Assembly (NCBI GenBank): GCA_937967805.1
Contig: CALBTC010000123.1
Coordinates: 1 to 6,082 of the forward strand
DNA length: 6,082 nt
Source: an uncultured Anaerolineaceae bacterium
Lineage (GTDB): Bacteria > Chloroflexota > Anaerolineae > Promineifilales > Promineifilaceae
Reading direction: 5' to 3'
Position numbers and translations under genes: made by a program. The notes under the pieces were generated by a model. The model had not been told where the DNA came from. It ran no database searches and saw only the letters and a program-made list of their open reading frames with translations. The first letter of the stretch is position 1. Every line of letters starts with the position of its first letter. Positions 1 through 6,082 of the stretch are shown here, one piece after another.

Positions 1-1
1 A

Positions 2-67
2 TTCACTGGATACGATCAGGAACTGGCCCAACTAAATGTTATAATCGAGCCGTATGACGGCATATAA
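2..67 (+). CDS. C-terminal tail of an unidentified upstream gene (partial)
   Basis: Frame 2 is open from the window edge to a TAA at 65-67 and encodes 21 residues, FTGYDQELAQLNVIIEPYDGI. The other two forward frames stop earlier (TGA at 55-57, TAA at 33-35) and read less like protein. The tail ends 32 bases before the sensor kinase start, a spacing that fits a same-strand neighbour or an operon partner. The fragment is too short to assign a family. It could be a two-component partner of the kinase, but nothing in it shows that. The call is an inference from an open frame and plausible composition only. Confidence 0.4.
   Translation, partial: FTGYDQELAQLNVIIEPYDGI
37..45 (+). promoter_or_regulatory. 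Possible extended -10 promoter for the sensor kinase gene
   Basis: TGTTATAAT matches the extended -10 consensus TGnTATAAT exactly. Transcription would start near position 52 and give a leader of about 48 bases before the kinase ATG. No good -35 hexamer sits 16-18 bases upstream, which is tolerable for an extended -10 promoter. The motif lies inside the presumed tail of the upstream gene, so it may be chance in AT-rich sequence. Confidence 0.35.
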
Positions 68-99
68 GGTAATCCACAAATAACATTAAAGATTAATTC

Positions 100-3000
100 A
101 TGACGCCCCTAGCTAACCTATATTTTTTTGCATTTCTCATCATTGGCCTGGAATTGGTTTTAATGGCGTATATCTTCATGTTGCAGCCCAAGCTGTTCAG
201 TAATCGCCTGTTTGCTGTTTACATGCTGGTATTGTCTGGCAGCACCTATTGTATTCTGATTGCCAGCACCGCTGTCGAAGCCGCTATTATTTATGATGCT
301 TCGCGTATTCACTCGCTGACAACGATGATGGCCGCCCCGCTGCTCTGGCTGCTGGTTCTGCATACACTTGTTCCTCAGCTGCGTTTCTTGCGCGGGATTA
401 CATTCTTCTTTGCGTTTTTGGCGGTTCTGCCACTGGTTTTTGGATTGATTGATTGGACAGTGGGCACCACCTATCTCTTCAGGTACGAACCTGGTTTTTT
501 TACCGGTGGGTATGTGCCTGTTAATGATGTGTTAAACGGCCGTTTCAGCGCCTTCTTTTATTCTTTTTATATCTCTCTTTTAAACAGCCTTCTCGTCATG
601 CCCATTGCCGTTTTTGCCTTTTCAAACATCTTGCCGGAGAGGTTACGGCGGGCTGCCCGCGTTTTGTTAATTCTTTCTGTTGCCGTTGGCCTGCTTTATG
701 TGCCCCAGTTTGACATTCCGCTGGCTTTACGCAGCATGTTGACCCCAATTTTTGCGGCTGCGGGTGCTGCTTGGGTCGTCAGTACCTATCGTTTCTTTTC
801 GCCAATAGAGCTGGCCACGCAGCAGGTGGTGGATACGGTAACCATTGGATTGATGGTCTTTGATGATCAGCTTTATTTAATGGATGCCAATGCTTTTTCC
901 ACCCGACTCCTTTCTATTAAACTGGCCCAGGACAAACATCGGCTGGCTTTGCCTCAATTATTGCACCGGCTGCTGCCGCGCGTGGAAAACAAGGCTGATC
1001 TGATCCAGCTGCAAGCAGTGATCAAGCAAAAGCCGGAGCAAATATATACGCAAGAAGTAATTTTGTTAGACGGCCGTTCTCCCGATGCCACCGACCTGTC
1101 GCAAAAATCGTGGCTAAACTTAAACATTCGTCCGATTTATGACACCAATAACCTTTACATCGGTTCTTCCTGCACGATTGAAGATTTAACCGTTGAGCGC
1201 CGCACCCAGGCCTACATCACCGAAACCCATCAAGCCATTGAACAATACGCTTACAACCAGGCGCTGCTAAACGACATCACCCAGGCTGCCATCAGCACCC
1301 TGGACTTTGATCAAGACTTATCCTCATTGGCGGGTCGTTTGGTCTGCGTTTTTGAAGCCGACAGTTGCTACATTGCCTTATGGGACGAATCAGAAAAAAA
1401 GATGAATCCGTTGGTGCATTATGGTGTCGATGAAGAACTGATTCGTTCCATTAAGCGGCAGCCAGGGGAGCCTTCTCTTTGGGAGGAAATTTGGACGCGT
1501 AAGCAGGCCATCGCTATTGAAAATATTCTGGACACGCCTTATCTCAGCCGGCGGGTGGCCCAACTTCTGCCTGCACGAGGGCTGCTGGCGCTGCCCATGG
1601 TGGCCGACACCCGGCCGGTGGGTGTACTGCTGATTGGCTATAACCAGCCGCGCGCTTTTACACCAGAAGAAGTGAAATGGGGAGAGCAAGTGGCGCGGCA
1701 GCTCACCCTGGCCATTTCCAAGAGTCGCCTGTTGGCCTCGGAGCGAGAGCAGCGTGTGTTGCTGGAGGCGCTGCAAGCAGCCGGGCAGGCGATCATTAGT
1801 ACGTTGGACTTTGAGCAGGTCATGGACCATATTTTGGAAGAAATTGCCCGGGTGGTTCCCTATGACACGGCGAATTTTGCCTTGTTGAAAAAAGGGAAAG
1901 CCCATATTGTGCGCCGCCGCGGTTTTGAAAAGGTTGGTGAACCGACCGCTTCTATTCAGGTAACTGATTGTATGGTCATTGACCAGATGCCGACCTTAAA
2001 AATGATGTATGAAACGAAACGGCCGTTGCTCATCTCCAATACCGCCCAGTCACCCATTTGGATTCCGATTATCAAGCATGTTAATTCATGGTTAGGCGTA
2101 CCTCTAATTGCAGGGGATGAGCCAATCGCCTTCCTGATGCTGGATAAAATGGAGGCCGACTTTTACCAGGAGCAACACAAAGAGCGTCTTGTCGCTTTTG
2201 CCAGCCAATCTACCCTGGCTTTGCAACATGCTCAACTGTTTACTGAAATTCAGCGGCGCGTTACGGAATTAGAAGCGCTCAGCAGCATTTCTGCCGCCCT
2301 CCGTTCCTCGGGTACCGTGCCCAGCATATTGCAGGCAGTGTTACGGGCCATGGTTGAAGTTTTATCGGCCAGAGTGGGGGTTGCCTTTTTGCTGGACGAA
2401 GCAAAAACAACCGTCATTTCTCAGGCGAGTTTTCCGGCCGACTTTTATCCGATGGGGATTCAATACGCGCTTGGTGAAGGCATCACTGGCTATGTGGCTC
2501 AAACCGGCCAAATGTACGTAGTATCCAACATCAACACTGACCCTATGCGAATAGACAAACCGGGTGAACCGTCTGAAATCGGCGAACTTAAATCGACCAT
2601 TGCTCTGCCACTCATCAGCGAGGATGTGGTTCTGGGCGTTATCCACCTTGGCCTGGATGCGCTTTATGAGTTTGCCGACGATGAGATTCGCACGTTAAAG
2701 GCAATGTGCAACATCGTGGCCAACGGCTTACAGCGTATCCAGGTGATGCAAACGTTGGAGTCGCGTGTTGCCAACCGTACCTATGAACTGGAGAGAGCCA
2801 ATGAGCAGCTCCAGGAACTGGACAAATTAAAGTCCAAATTTATTGCCGATGTTTCACATGAGCTCCGCACACCGGTTGCCAACCTGAGCATTTACATTAA
2901 TCTCCTACAAAATGGCGACCCGGAAAAACGGAATCATTACCTTTCAGTTTTGCAGAAGCAGGCAAATCGTTTAACGACTTTAGTTGAAGCGACGCTGGGT

Positions 3001-3579
3001 TTGTCACAGTTGGAAATTGGTCATCAAGAGCTTCAATTTGGGCCGGTTGTGTTTAACGATATCGTAGAAGAAATTGTGTTGGGCCATCAGGCGCGGGCGG
3101 ATGCATTTAACCTACGGTTGACGACGCTGCTTCAACCAGACTTGCCAATGGTCATGGGGAACCAGGTCCAACTGGCACAGCTCATCACCAATTTAATTAC
3201 CAATGCAATCAACTATAATCGGGCGGATGGTCAAATCATTGTCGAAACTAATTTTGTAAAAGACGAGGAAATGGTTTGCCTTAAAGTGCGTGACAGCGGC
3301 ATCGGTATTGCTCAGGTTGAACTGCCGCATTTGTTTGATCGCTTTTACCGGGGGCAGCAAACGGGCCAGTCTAACATTCCTGGCACGGGCCTGGGGCTGG
3401 CAATTGTGAAGGAAATTGTGGCGCTGCACCAGGGAAAAATTGATGTGACCAGCCAGATTAATGAGGGAACGACTTTTTCCGTTTTTTTGCCGGTCCATCA
3501 CAATGGGAAAGATGAAACTAAGGCAGTAGAGCAAATCACAGAAAGGGTGATGAAGTTGAAGATGGAAGAAAAAGAATGA
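100..3579 (+). CDS. Membrane-bound multi-GAF sensor histidine kinase (7TM-PAS-GAF-GAF-GAF-HisKA-HATPase_c)
   Basis: This is a 1159-residue sensor kinase that would autophosphorylate on histidine and pass the phosphate to a response regulator. Residues about 7-230 hold seven hydrophobic segments (near 7-28, 36-56, 72-92, 97-117, 150-174, 186-203, 211-230), resembling the N-terminal 7TM domain of histidine kinases. A PAS-like region follows (about 240-370), then three GAF-type domains (about 388-545, 553-712, 725-880) and a coiled coil (about 880-912). The HisKA motif SHELRTP places the phospho-acceptor at H920. The ATPase has its N box at 1031-1038 (N1035), G1 box DSGIGI (D1065), F box LFDRFYRG (1078-1085) and G2 box GTGLGL (1095-1100), so the core looks intact and active. 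The ATG at 100 is the first start after an in-frame TAA at 94-96, but no strong Shine-Dalgarno precedes it. There is no receiver domain and no regulator gene in view. The ligand cannot be read from the sequence. Confidence 0.95.
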   Translation: MTPLANLYFFAFLIIGLELVLMAYIFMLQPKLFSNRLFAVYMLVLSGSTYCILIASTAVEAAIIYDASRIHSLTTMMAAPLLWLLVLHTLVPQLRFLRGITFFFAFLAVLPLVFGLIDWTVGTTYLFRYEPGFFTGGYVPVNDVLNGRFSAFFYSFYISLLNSLLVMPIAVFAFSNILPERLRRAARVLLILSVAVGLLYVPQFDIPLALRSMLTPIFAAAGAAWVVSTYRFFSPIELATQQVVDTVTIGLMVFDDQLYLMDANAFSTRLLSIKLAQDKHRLALPQLLHRLLPRVENKADLIQLQAVIKQKPEQIYTQEVILLDGRSPDATDLSQKSWLNLNIRPIYDTNNLYIGSSCTIEDLTVERRTQAYITETHQAIEQYAYNQALLNDITQAAISTLDFDQDLSSLAGRLVCVFEADSCYIALWDESEKKMNPLVHYGVDEELIRSIKRQPGEPSLWEEIWTRKQAIAIENILDTPYLSRRVAQLLPARGLLALPMVADTRPVGVLLIGYNQPRAFTPEEVKWGEQVARQLTLAISKSRLLASEREQRVLLEALQAAGQAIISTLDFEQVMDHILEEIARVVPYDTANFALLKKGKAHIVRRRGFEKVGEPTASIQVTDCMVIDQMPTLKMMYETKRPLLISNTAQSPIWIPIIKHVNSWLGVPLIAGDEPIAFLMLDKMEADFYQEQHKERLVAFASQSTLALQHAQLFTEIQRRVTELEALSSISAALRSSGTVPSILQAVLRAMVEVLSARVGVAFLLDEAKTTVISQASFPADFYPMGIQYALGEGITGYVAQTGQMYVVSNINTDPMRIDKPGEPSEIGELKSTIALPLISEDVVLGVIHLGLDALYEFADDEIRTLKAMCNIVANGLQRIQVMQTLESRVANRTYELERANEQLQELDKLKSKFIADVSHELRTPVANLSIYINLLQNGDPEKRNHYLSVLQKQANRLTTLVEATLGLSQLEIGHQELQFGPVVFNDIVEEIVLGHQARADAFNLRLTTLLQPDLPMVMGNQVQLAQLITNLITNAINYNRADGQIIVETNFVKDEEMVCLKVRDSGIGIAQVELPHLFDRFYRGQQTGQSNIPGTGLGLAIVKEIVALHQGKIDVTSQINEGTTFSVFLPVHHNGKDETKAVEQITERVMKLKMEEKE

Positions 3580-4298
3580 GCCAGGCGCGTCGATTTTTAA
3601 CGGCCGAATGGCGTTACCTGATCATGTTGAATTATCATATTGACCCGGCGGTGCTACGGCCGTTCATCCCCCAGGGCACCGAGCTGGACAGTTGGCAAGA
3701 TCAAACCTTTATCAGCATTGTCGGTTTCATGTTTCGCAACACCCGCCTGTTGGGCCTGCCCATCCCCGGCCACATCAATTTTGAAGAGCTCAACCTGCGT
3801 TTTTACGTGCGCCGCAAAGGGCCGGAGGGGTGGCGGCGCGGGGTGGTCTTCATCAAAGAGCTGGTGCCGCGCTGGGCCATTGCTACCATGGCCCGGCTGA
3901 TCTATAACGAAAACTACGTCTCCTTGCCAATGCGGCATGAGATTAAGAGGGGTGCGGGAGAAACGGCCGTTGCCTACCAATGGCGTTGGCAAAATACGTG
4001 GCATTCGGTACAAATACGAGCACACGGCCAGCCCCAACCGCTGCAACCCGGCTCCCAGGAAGCGTTTATTACCGAACATTACTGGGGCTACGCCCGCCAG
4101 CGGGATGGCGGTACGGTGGAATACCAGGTGGAGCACCCCCCCTGGAACGTCTGGCAGGCAGCCAATTACCAATTTGAATGTGACGTCACCGCGCTGTACG
4201 GGCCGGATTTTGCCCCAGCGTTGCAGGCGGCCCCCGCCTCCGCCTTCCTGGCCGAGGGTTCGGCCGTGACCGTACGGCGGGGCATCCGCATTCAATAA
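3576..4298 (+). CDS. DUF2071 (YqjF-like) family protein
   Basis: A 240-residue soluble protein with no signal peptide or membrane segment, recognised as DUF2071/YqjF-like. Supporting stretches are FLTAEWRYLIMLNY near the N-terminus, VGFMFRNTRLLGLPIPGH (49-66) followed by NFEELNLRFYVRR (68-80), a central ELVPR...YNENYVSLPM (95-119), FITEHYWGY (164-172) and EHPPWNVW (186-193). The length fits the family. Family members are thought to fold like acetoacetate decarboxylase, but their reaction is unknown to me and I assign none. The start overlaps the kinase stop as ATGA, and a GGAAG (3564-3568) inside the kinase tail lies 7 bases upstream as a ribosome site. Translation is therefore probably coupled to the kinase. 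The gene looks more GC-rich than the kinase. A long antisense frame across it appears to be a shadow. Confidence 0.88.
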   Translation: MSQARRFLTAEWRYLIMLNYHIDPAVLRPFIPQGTELDSWQDQTFISIVGFMFRNTRLLGLPIPGHINFEELNLRFYVRRKGPEGWRRGVVFIKELVPRWAIATMARLIYNENYVSLPMRHEIKRGAGETAVAYQWRWQNTWHSVQIRAHGQPQPLQPGSQEAFITEHYWGYARQRDGGTVEYQVEHPPWNVWQAANYQFECDVTALYGPDFAPALQAAPASAFLAEGSAVTVRRGIRIQ

Positions 4299-4307
4299 AA
4301 ATACAAT

Positions 4308-4372
4308 CCGCAGATTGGCGCAGATTACGCAGATTTTCCTCTTTTCCTTTGCGTTCTCTGCGCTCTCCGCGG
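4308..4372. repeat. Intergenic imperfect inverted repeat with CGCAGATT units
   Basis: Between the DUF2071 stop and mgsA, CGCAGATT occurs three times at 9-10 base spacing (4309-4316, 4319-4326, 4328-4335). A partner arm follows at 4348-4372. The arms pair in register: CCGC (4308-4311) with GCGG (4369-4372), GCGCAGA (4318-4324) with TCTGCGC (4357-4363), and ACGCA (4327-4331) with TGCGT (4350-4354). The loop is pyrimidine-rich. Similar CGCAGATTACGCAGATT / CTCTGCG-type sequences are, as I recall, common dispersed intergenic repeats in Chloroflexota and other phyla, but I could not check that here. It could act as an RNA hairpin between the two genes. It has no terminal U-run, so it is not a classic terminator. 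Confidence 0.65.
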
Positions 4373-4380
4373 TTAAAATC

Positions 4381-4386
4381 AAGGAG
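4381..4386 (+). promoter_or_regulatory. Ribosome binding site of mgsA
   Basis: AAGGAG lies 5 bases before the ATG at 4392 and immediately after the intergenic repeat. It supports the ATG at 4392 over the internal in-frame ATG at codon 8, which has no comparable site. If the repeat folds in RNA, its 3' arm ends 8 bases upstream of this site and could affect access to it. Confidence 0.75.
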
Positions 4387-4391
4387 AAAAG

Positions 4392-4874
4392 ATGGCGCAG
4401 CAAGAAGTTCTGATGCAGCCGCGAAAGAAAATTGCCCTGGTCGCCCACGATCACAAAAAAGATGATCTGTTGGCCTGGGCCAAATACAACCTGGAAATTT
4501 TGCAGGAGCACACCCTGTTTGCCTCCGGCACTACCGGCTGGCTGTTGGAAACCGAACTCAACCTGGAAATCACCAAGCTGATGAGCGGCCCGCTGGGCGG
4601 CGATCAGCAAATTGGGGCCAAAATTGCCGAAGGGGAAATCGACACCCTCATCTTCTTCTGGGACCCACTGCAAGCCCAACCGCACGATCCGGACGTAAAG
4701 GCGCTGCTGCGGCTGGCCACCGTGTGGAACATTCCCGTGGCCACCAACCGCACCACGGCCGATTTCCTGATCTCATCCCCTCTGATGCACAGCAGCTACC
4801 CGCGCCTGCTCACTGATTACGAGGAATACAAACAGCGGCTCAGTCACATCTATGGCACCGACACCTCACAATAG
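4392..4874 (+). CDS. mgsA: Methylglyoxal synthase
   Basis: A cytosolic enzyme of 160 residues that converts dihydroxyacetone phosphate to methylglyoxal and phosphate. This opens a bypass of lower glycolysis when phosphate is scarce or sugar phosphates build up. The family is recognised from [10 protein letters not shown] (14-23), FASGTTG (43-49), [12 protein letters not shown] (65-76), LIFFWDPL (86-93), [21 protein letters not shown] (97-117, broken by no gap) and ATADF-like TTADF (121-125). From my knowledge of the E. coli enzyme, the active-site residues D20, D71, D91, H98 and D101 are all present at the same numbering, and phosphate-binding K23, T47, T48, S65 and G66 are kept. The length is close to the E. 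coli protein (152 residues), with a slightly longer C-terminus. The gene has a strong ribosome site at 4381-4386. It stands 93 bases after the DUF2071 gene with a repeat between, so shared transcription is possible but not shown. Confidence 0.96.
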   Translation: MAQQEVLMQPRKKIALVAHDHKKDDLLAWAKYNLEILQEHTLFASGTTGWLLETELNLEITKLMSGPLGGDQQIGAKIAEGEIDTLIFFWDPLQAQPHDPDVKALLRLATVWNIPVATNRTTADFLISSPLMHSSYPRLLTDYEEYKQRLSHIYGTDTSQ

Positions 4875-4885
4875 GGGTCGTTCAC

Positions 4886-4947
4886 AGATTGGTCCAATCT
4901 CTTGTGTAGATGCACATGGGGTTTTTACATCGAGATTGGACCAATCT
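4886..4947. repeat. Paired palindromes forming a 16-bp inverted repeat downstream of mgsA
   Basis: AGATTGGTCCAATCT (4886-4900) and AGATTGGACCAATCT (4933-4947) are exact reverse complements of each other. Each is also a palindrome in its own right, with 7-base arms around a single central base. In RNA or single-stranded DNA they can either fold as two small hairpins or pair as one perfect 16-bp stem (4886-4901 with 4932-4947) closing a 30-base loop. The element starts 12 bases after the mgsA stop. Only TTT follows, so it is a poor intrinsic terminator by sequence, though it may protect the 3' end or slow polymerase. Other readings are a pair of operator sites or a short dispersed palindromic element. 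Confidence 0.75.
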
Positions 4948-4988
4948 TTCGGCTGGATCATCTTACAAATCCTAGTAAAATCCCTTTC

Positions 4989-5007
4989 ATAAACAGATAC
5001 TGTTTAT
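4989..5007. promoter_or_regulatory. Candidate operator palindrome upstream of ilvE
   Basis: ATAAACAGATACTGTTTAT is a perfect inverted repeat with 8-base arms and a 3-base centre, ending 33 bases before the ilvE start. A -10-like TAAAAT (4976-4981, 5 of 6 matches) sits just upstream without a convincing -35. If it is used, transcription would begin at the edge of the palindrome, a usual position for a repressor site. I do not recognise the regulator. The half-site order (ACAG...CTGT) is the reverse of the LexA box CTGT-N8-ACAG. The role is inferred from symmetry and position. Confidence 0.4.
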
Positions 5008-5028
5008 TGTATGCTGTGCGTTAAAAAT

Positions 5029-5034
5029 TAGGAG
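5029..5034 (+). promoter_or_regulatory. Ribosome binding site of ilvE
   Basis: TAGGAG lies 6 bases before the ATG at 5041 and fixes that start codon. Confidence 0.7.
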
Positions 5035-5040
5035 TTTAGA

Positions 5041-6082
5041 ATGGAAATTGAAGTCGTTGCGCTCGATGAAGCCAACCTGAAGACACCTCCCACCGATGAT
5101 TTCGGTTTTGGCAATAAATTTGCCAACCGTATGTTTAGCCAAAAGTATAGTTTAGACAAAGGATGGCACGATGCCCGGATTGGCCCGTATGAAAATTTTA
5201 GCTTGCCGCCGGCAACGGCCGTTTTCCACTACGCCCAGGAAATATTCGAGGGCACCAAAGCATACCGCCGCGCCGATGGCAATATAAACCTGTTTCGACC
5301 GTGGGAAAACATGAAGCGGTTCAATAATTCTGCCCGGCGAATGTCCATGCCCCAGGTAGATGAGGAAGAGCATCTGCACGCCATCATCAAGCTCATTGAG
5401 ATGGAGCACGATTGGGTTCCTAGTGCCCCCGGTGCCAGCCTCTACATTCGCCCCACAATGATTGGCATCGATCCCGCACTTGGCGTCCACGCCAGCAAAA
5501 CCTACCTCCATTTTGTCATTGTCGGGCCTGTGGGCGCTTACTTTAAAGAAGGGTTTAATCCCGTTTCTGTTTACATTTCAGATACGTATCGCCGGGCAGT
5601 GCGCGGCGGTGTGGGGGACGCCAAAACGGGTGGCAACTACGCTGCCAGCCTGTTCGTTGGTGAACAGGCTAAGCAAAAGGGGTACTCCCAGGTGCTCTGG
5701 CTGGATGCCATCGAGGGGCGCTACGTGGAAGAAGTGGGGGCGATGAACATCTGCTTTGTGTACGAGGGCAAGAAGATCGTCACGCCGCCGCTCACCGGCT
5801 CGATTTTACCCGGCATTACGCGCAAATCCGTCCTTGAGCTGGGGCGCGATCTGGGTTACGAGGTGGCCGAAGATGCCATCGATGTGTATGAAATGCTGGC
5901 CGACATTGAAAGCGGCAAAATCACCGAGGTGTTTGGCTGCGGTACGGCCGCTGTCATTGCCCCGGTCGGTAAGTTTGGCCTCAGGGACAAAGAGTACGTG
6001 ATTAACAATTACGAAGTGGGGCCGGTAGCCAAACATTTGTACGACGAGCTGACCGGGATTCAATACGGCCGTATCCCTGACC
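5041..6082 (+). CDS. ilvE: Branched-chain amino acid aminotransferase, 3' end cut by the window (partial)
   Basis: The first 347 codons of a fold-type IV PLP enzyme that moves the amino group between glutamate and the keto acids of Leu, Ile and Val. This is the last step of their synthesis and the first of their breakdown. The frame is open from ATG 5041 to the window edge. Type II (eukaryotic-like) BCAT motifs appear in order: FHYAQEIFEGTKAYR (62-76), NLFRPWENMKR (82-92 region), SLYIRPTMIG (133-142), and GVGDAKTGGNYAASL (190-204) with the PLP lysine at K195. Next come EEVGAMN (230-236), where E231 would contact the PLP ring nitrogen, and TGSILPGITR. FGCGTAAVIAPVG (298-310) has Ala304 and Ala307 where human BCAT has its redox CXXC, so that thiol switch is absent. 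The family usually has about 355-365 residues, so only a short C-terminal piece is missing. The enzyme is cytosolic and probably has its own promoter after the palindromes in the 166-base gap. Confidence 0.95.
   Translation, partial: MEIEVVALDEANLKTPPTDDFGFGNKFANRMFSQKYSLDKGWHDARIGPYENFSLPPATAVFHYAQEIFEGTKAYRRADGNINLFRPWENMKRFNNSARRMSMPQVDEEEHLHAIIKLIEMEHDWVPSAPGASLYIRPTMIGIDPALGVHASKTYLHFVIVGPVGAYFKEGFNPVSVYISDTYRRAVRGGVGDAKTGGNYAASLFVGEQAKQKGYSQVLWLDAIEGRYVEEVGAMNICFVYEGKKIVTPPLTGSILPGITRKSVLELGRDLGYEVAEDAIDVYEMLADIESGKITEVFGCGTAAVIAPVGKFGLRDKEYVINNYEVGPVAKHLYDELTGIQYGRIPD

Larger units (their letters stand above)
536..6072. repeat. Iterated octamer palindrome ACGGCCGT (seven scattered copies)
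   Basis: ACGGCCGT starts at 536, 1070, 2019, 3656, 3963, 5215 and 6065. Its core CGGCCG also occurs at 1612, 2435, 3601, 4261, 4756 and 5945, making 13 cores in all. Several octamers extend to longer palindromes: AAACGGCCGTTT at 534-545, AACGGCCGTT at 2018, 3962 and 5214, and TACGGCCGTA at 6064. All octamers lie in coding sequence but in different codon phases (GGC-CGT, CGG-CCG, ACG-GCC-GTT), so no shared peptide explains them. The span given covers first to last copy and is not one continuous element. Confidence 0.6.

Noticed and set aside
1390..1905. A 171-codon minus-strand open frame inside the kinase gene
   Set aside because: It lies wholly within the GAF-encoding region of a clear gene and shows no recognisable domain.
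3654..4685. A 343-codon antisense open frame on the minus strand across DUF2071, the intergenic repeat and mgsA
   Set aside because: It runs opposite two well-supported genes, its composition is that of an antisense shadow, and its middle is a translation of the CGCAGATT repeat. No ribosome site or family motif supports it.
4886..4950. Classic rho-independent terminator for mgsA
   Set aside because: The stem is strong, but it is not GC-rich at its base and is followed by only three T residues before CGG.
4910..4975. A possible 21-residue leader peptide in the ilvE leader (an attenuator)
   Set aside because: The short frame has no ribosome site and no run of Leu, Ile or Val codons, so amino-acid-controlled attenuation is not supported. 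I also found no T-box-like sequence in the gap.
4988..5010. LexA (SOS) box upstream of ilvE
   Set aside because: The half-sites are in the opposite order (ACAG then CTGT with a 3-base centre) to the known CTGT-N8-ACAG box.
5938..5963. Loss of the BCAT redox CXXC motif as a sign of a damaged enzyme
   Set aside because: The CXXC thiol switch is known from the mammalian enzymes and is not needed for catalysis. The PLP lysine and surrounding motifs are intact.

Overview
The window is a piece of bacterial chromosome with about 50-60% GC by eye, and every gene reads on the + strand. Three things suggest, but do not prove, a Chloroflexota-type bacterium (Anaerolineae or a relative): a large 7TM/multi-GAF sensor kinase, a DUF2071 gene, and short dispersed-type repeats between housekeeping genes. 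I see no phage, transposase, CRISPR or RNA gene.

Layout. Positions 2-67 are probably the last 21 codons of an unidentified upstream gene. A perfect extended -10 motif lies inside this tail, followed by a 1159-residue membrane sensor histidine kinase (100-3579: 7TM, PAS-like, three GAF, HisKA, HATPase_c). Its stop codon overlaps the start of a 240-residue DUF2071/YqjF-family gene by 4 bases (ATGA, 3576-3579), so the two are probably translationally coupled. A 93-base gap follows. It is almost filled by a CGCAGATT-rich imperfect inverted repeat. Next comes methylglyoxal synthase (mgsA, 4392-4874), with all catalytic residues at E. coli numbering. The next gap (4875-5040) carries two 15-base palindromes that are exact reverse complements of each other, then a separate 19-base palindrome. 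The window closes inside a branched-chain amino acid aminotransferase (ilvE type, 5041 to beyond 6082).

How the genes work together. The kinase and DUF2071 gene form the only clear operon, and no response regulator is visible here. MgsA (DHAP to methylglyoxal, a phosphate-sensitive bypass of lower glycolysis) and IlvE (last step of Leu/Ile/Val synthesis) are ordinary metabolic enzymes. They have no obvious functional tie to the kinase and probably belong to separate transcription units.

The most interesting signals are not genes. The palindrome ACGGCCGT occurs seven times (its core CGGCCG 13 times) in about 6 kb. It sits inside coding regions in all three codon phases, so it looks like a DNA-level iterated palindrome comparable in kind to cyanobacterial HIP1. 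The two intergenic inverted repeats are good candidates for dispersed repeat families. I see no evidence for a novel multi-gene system.
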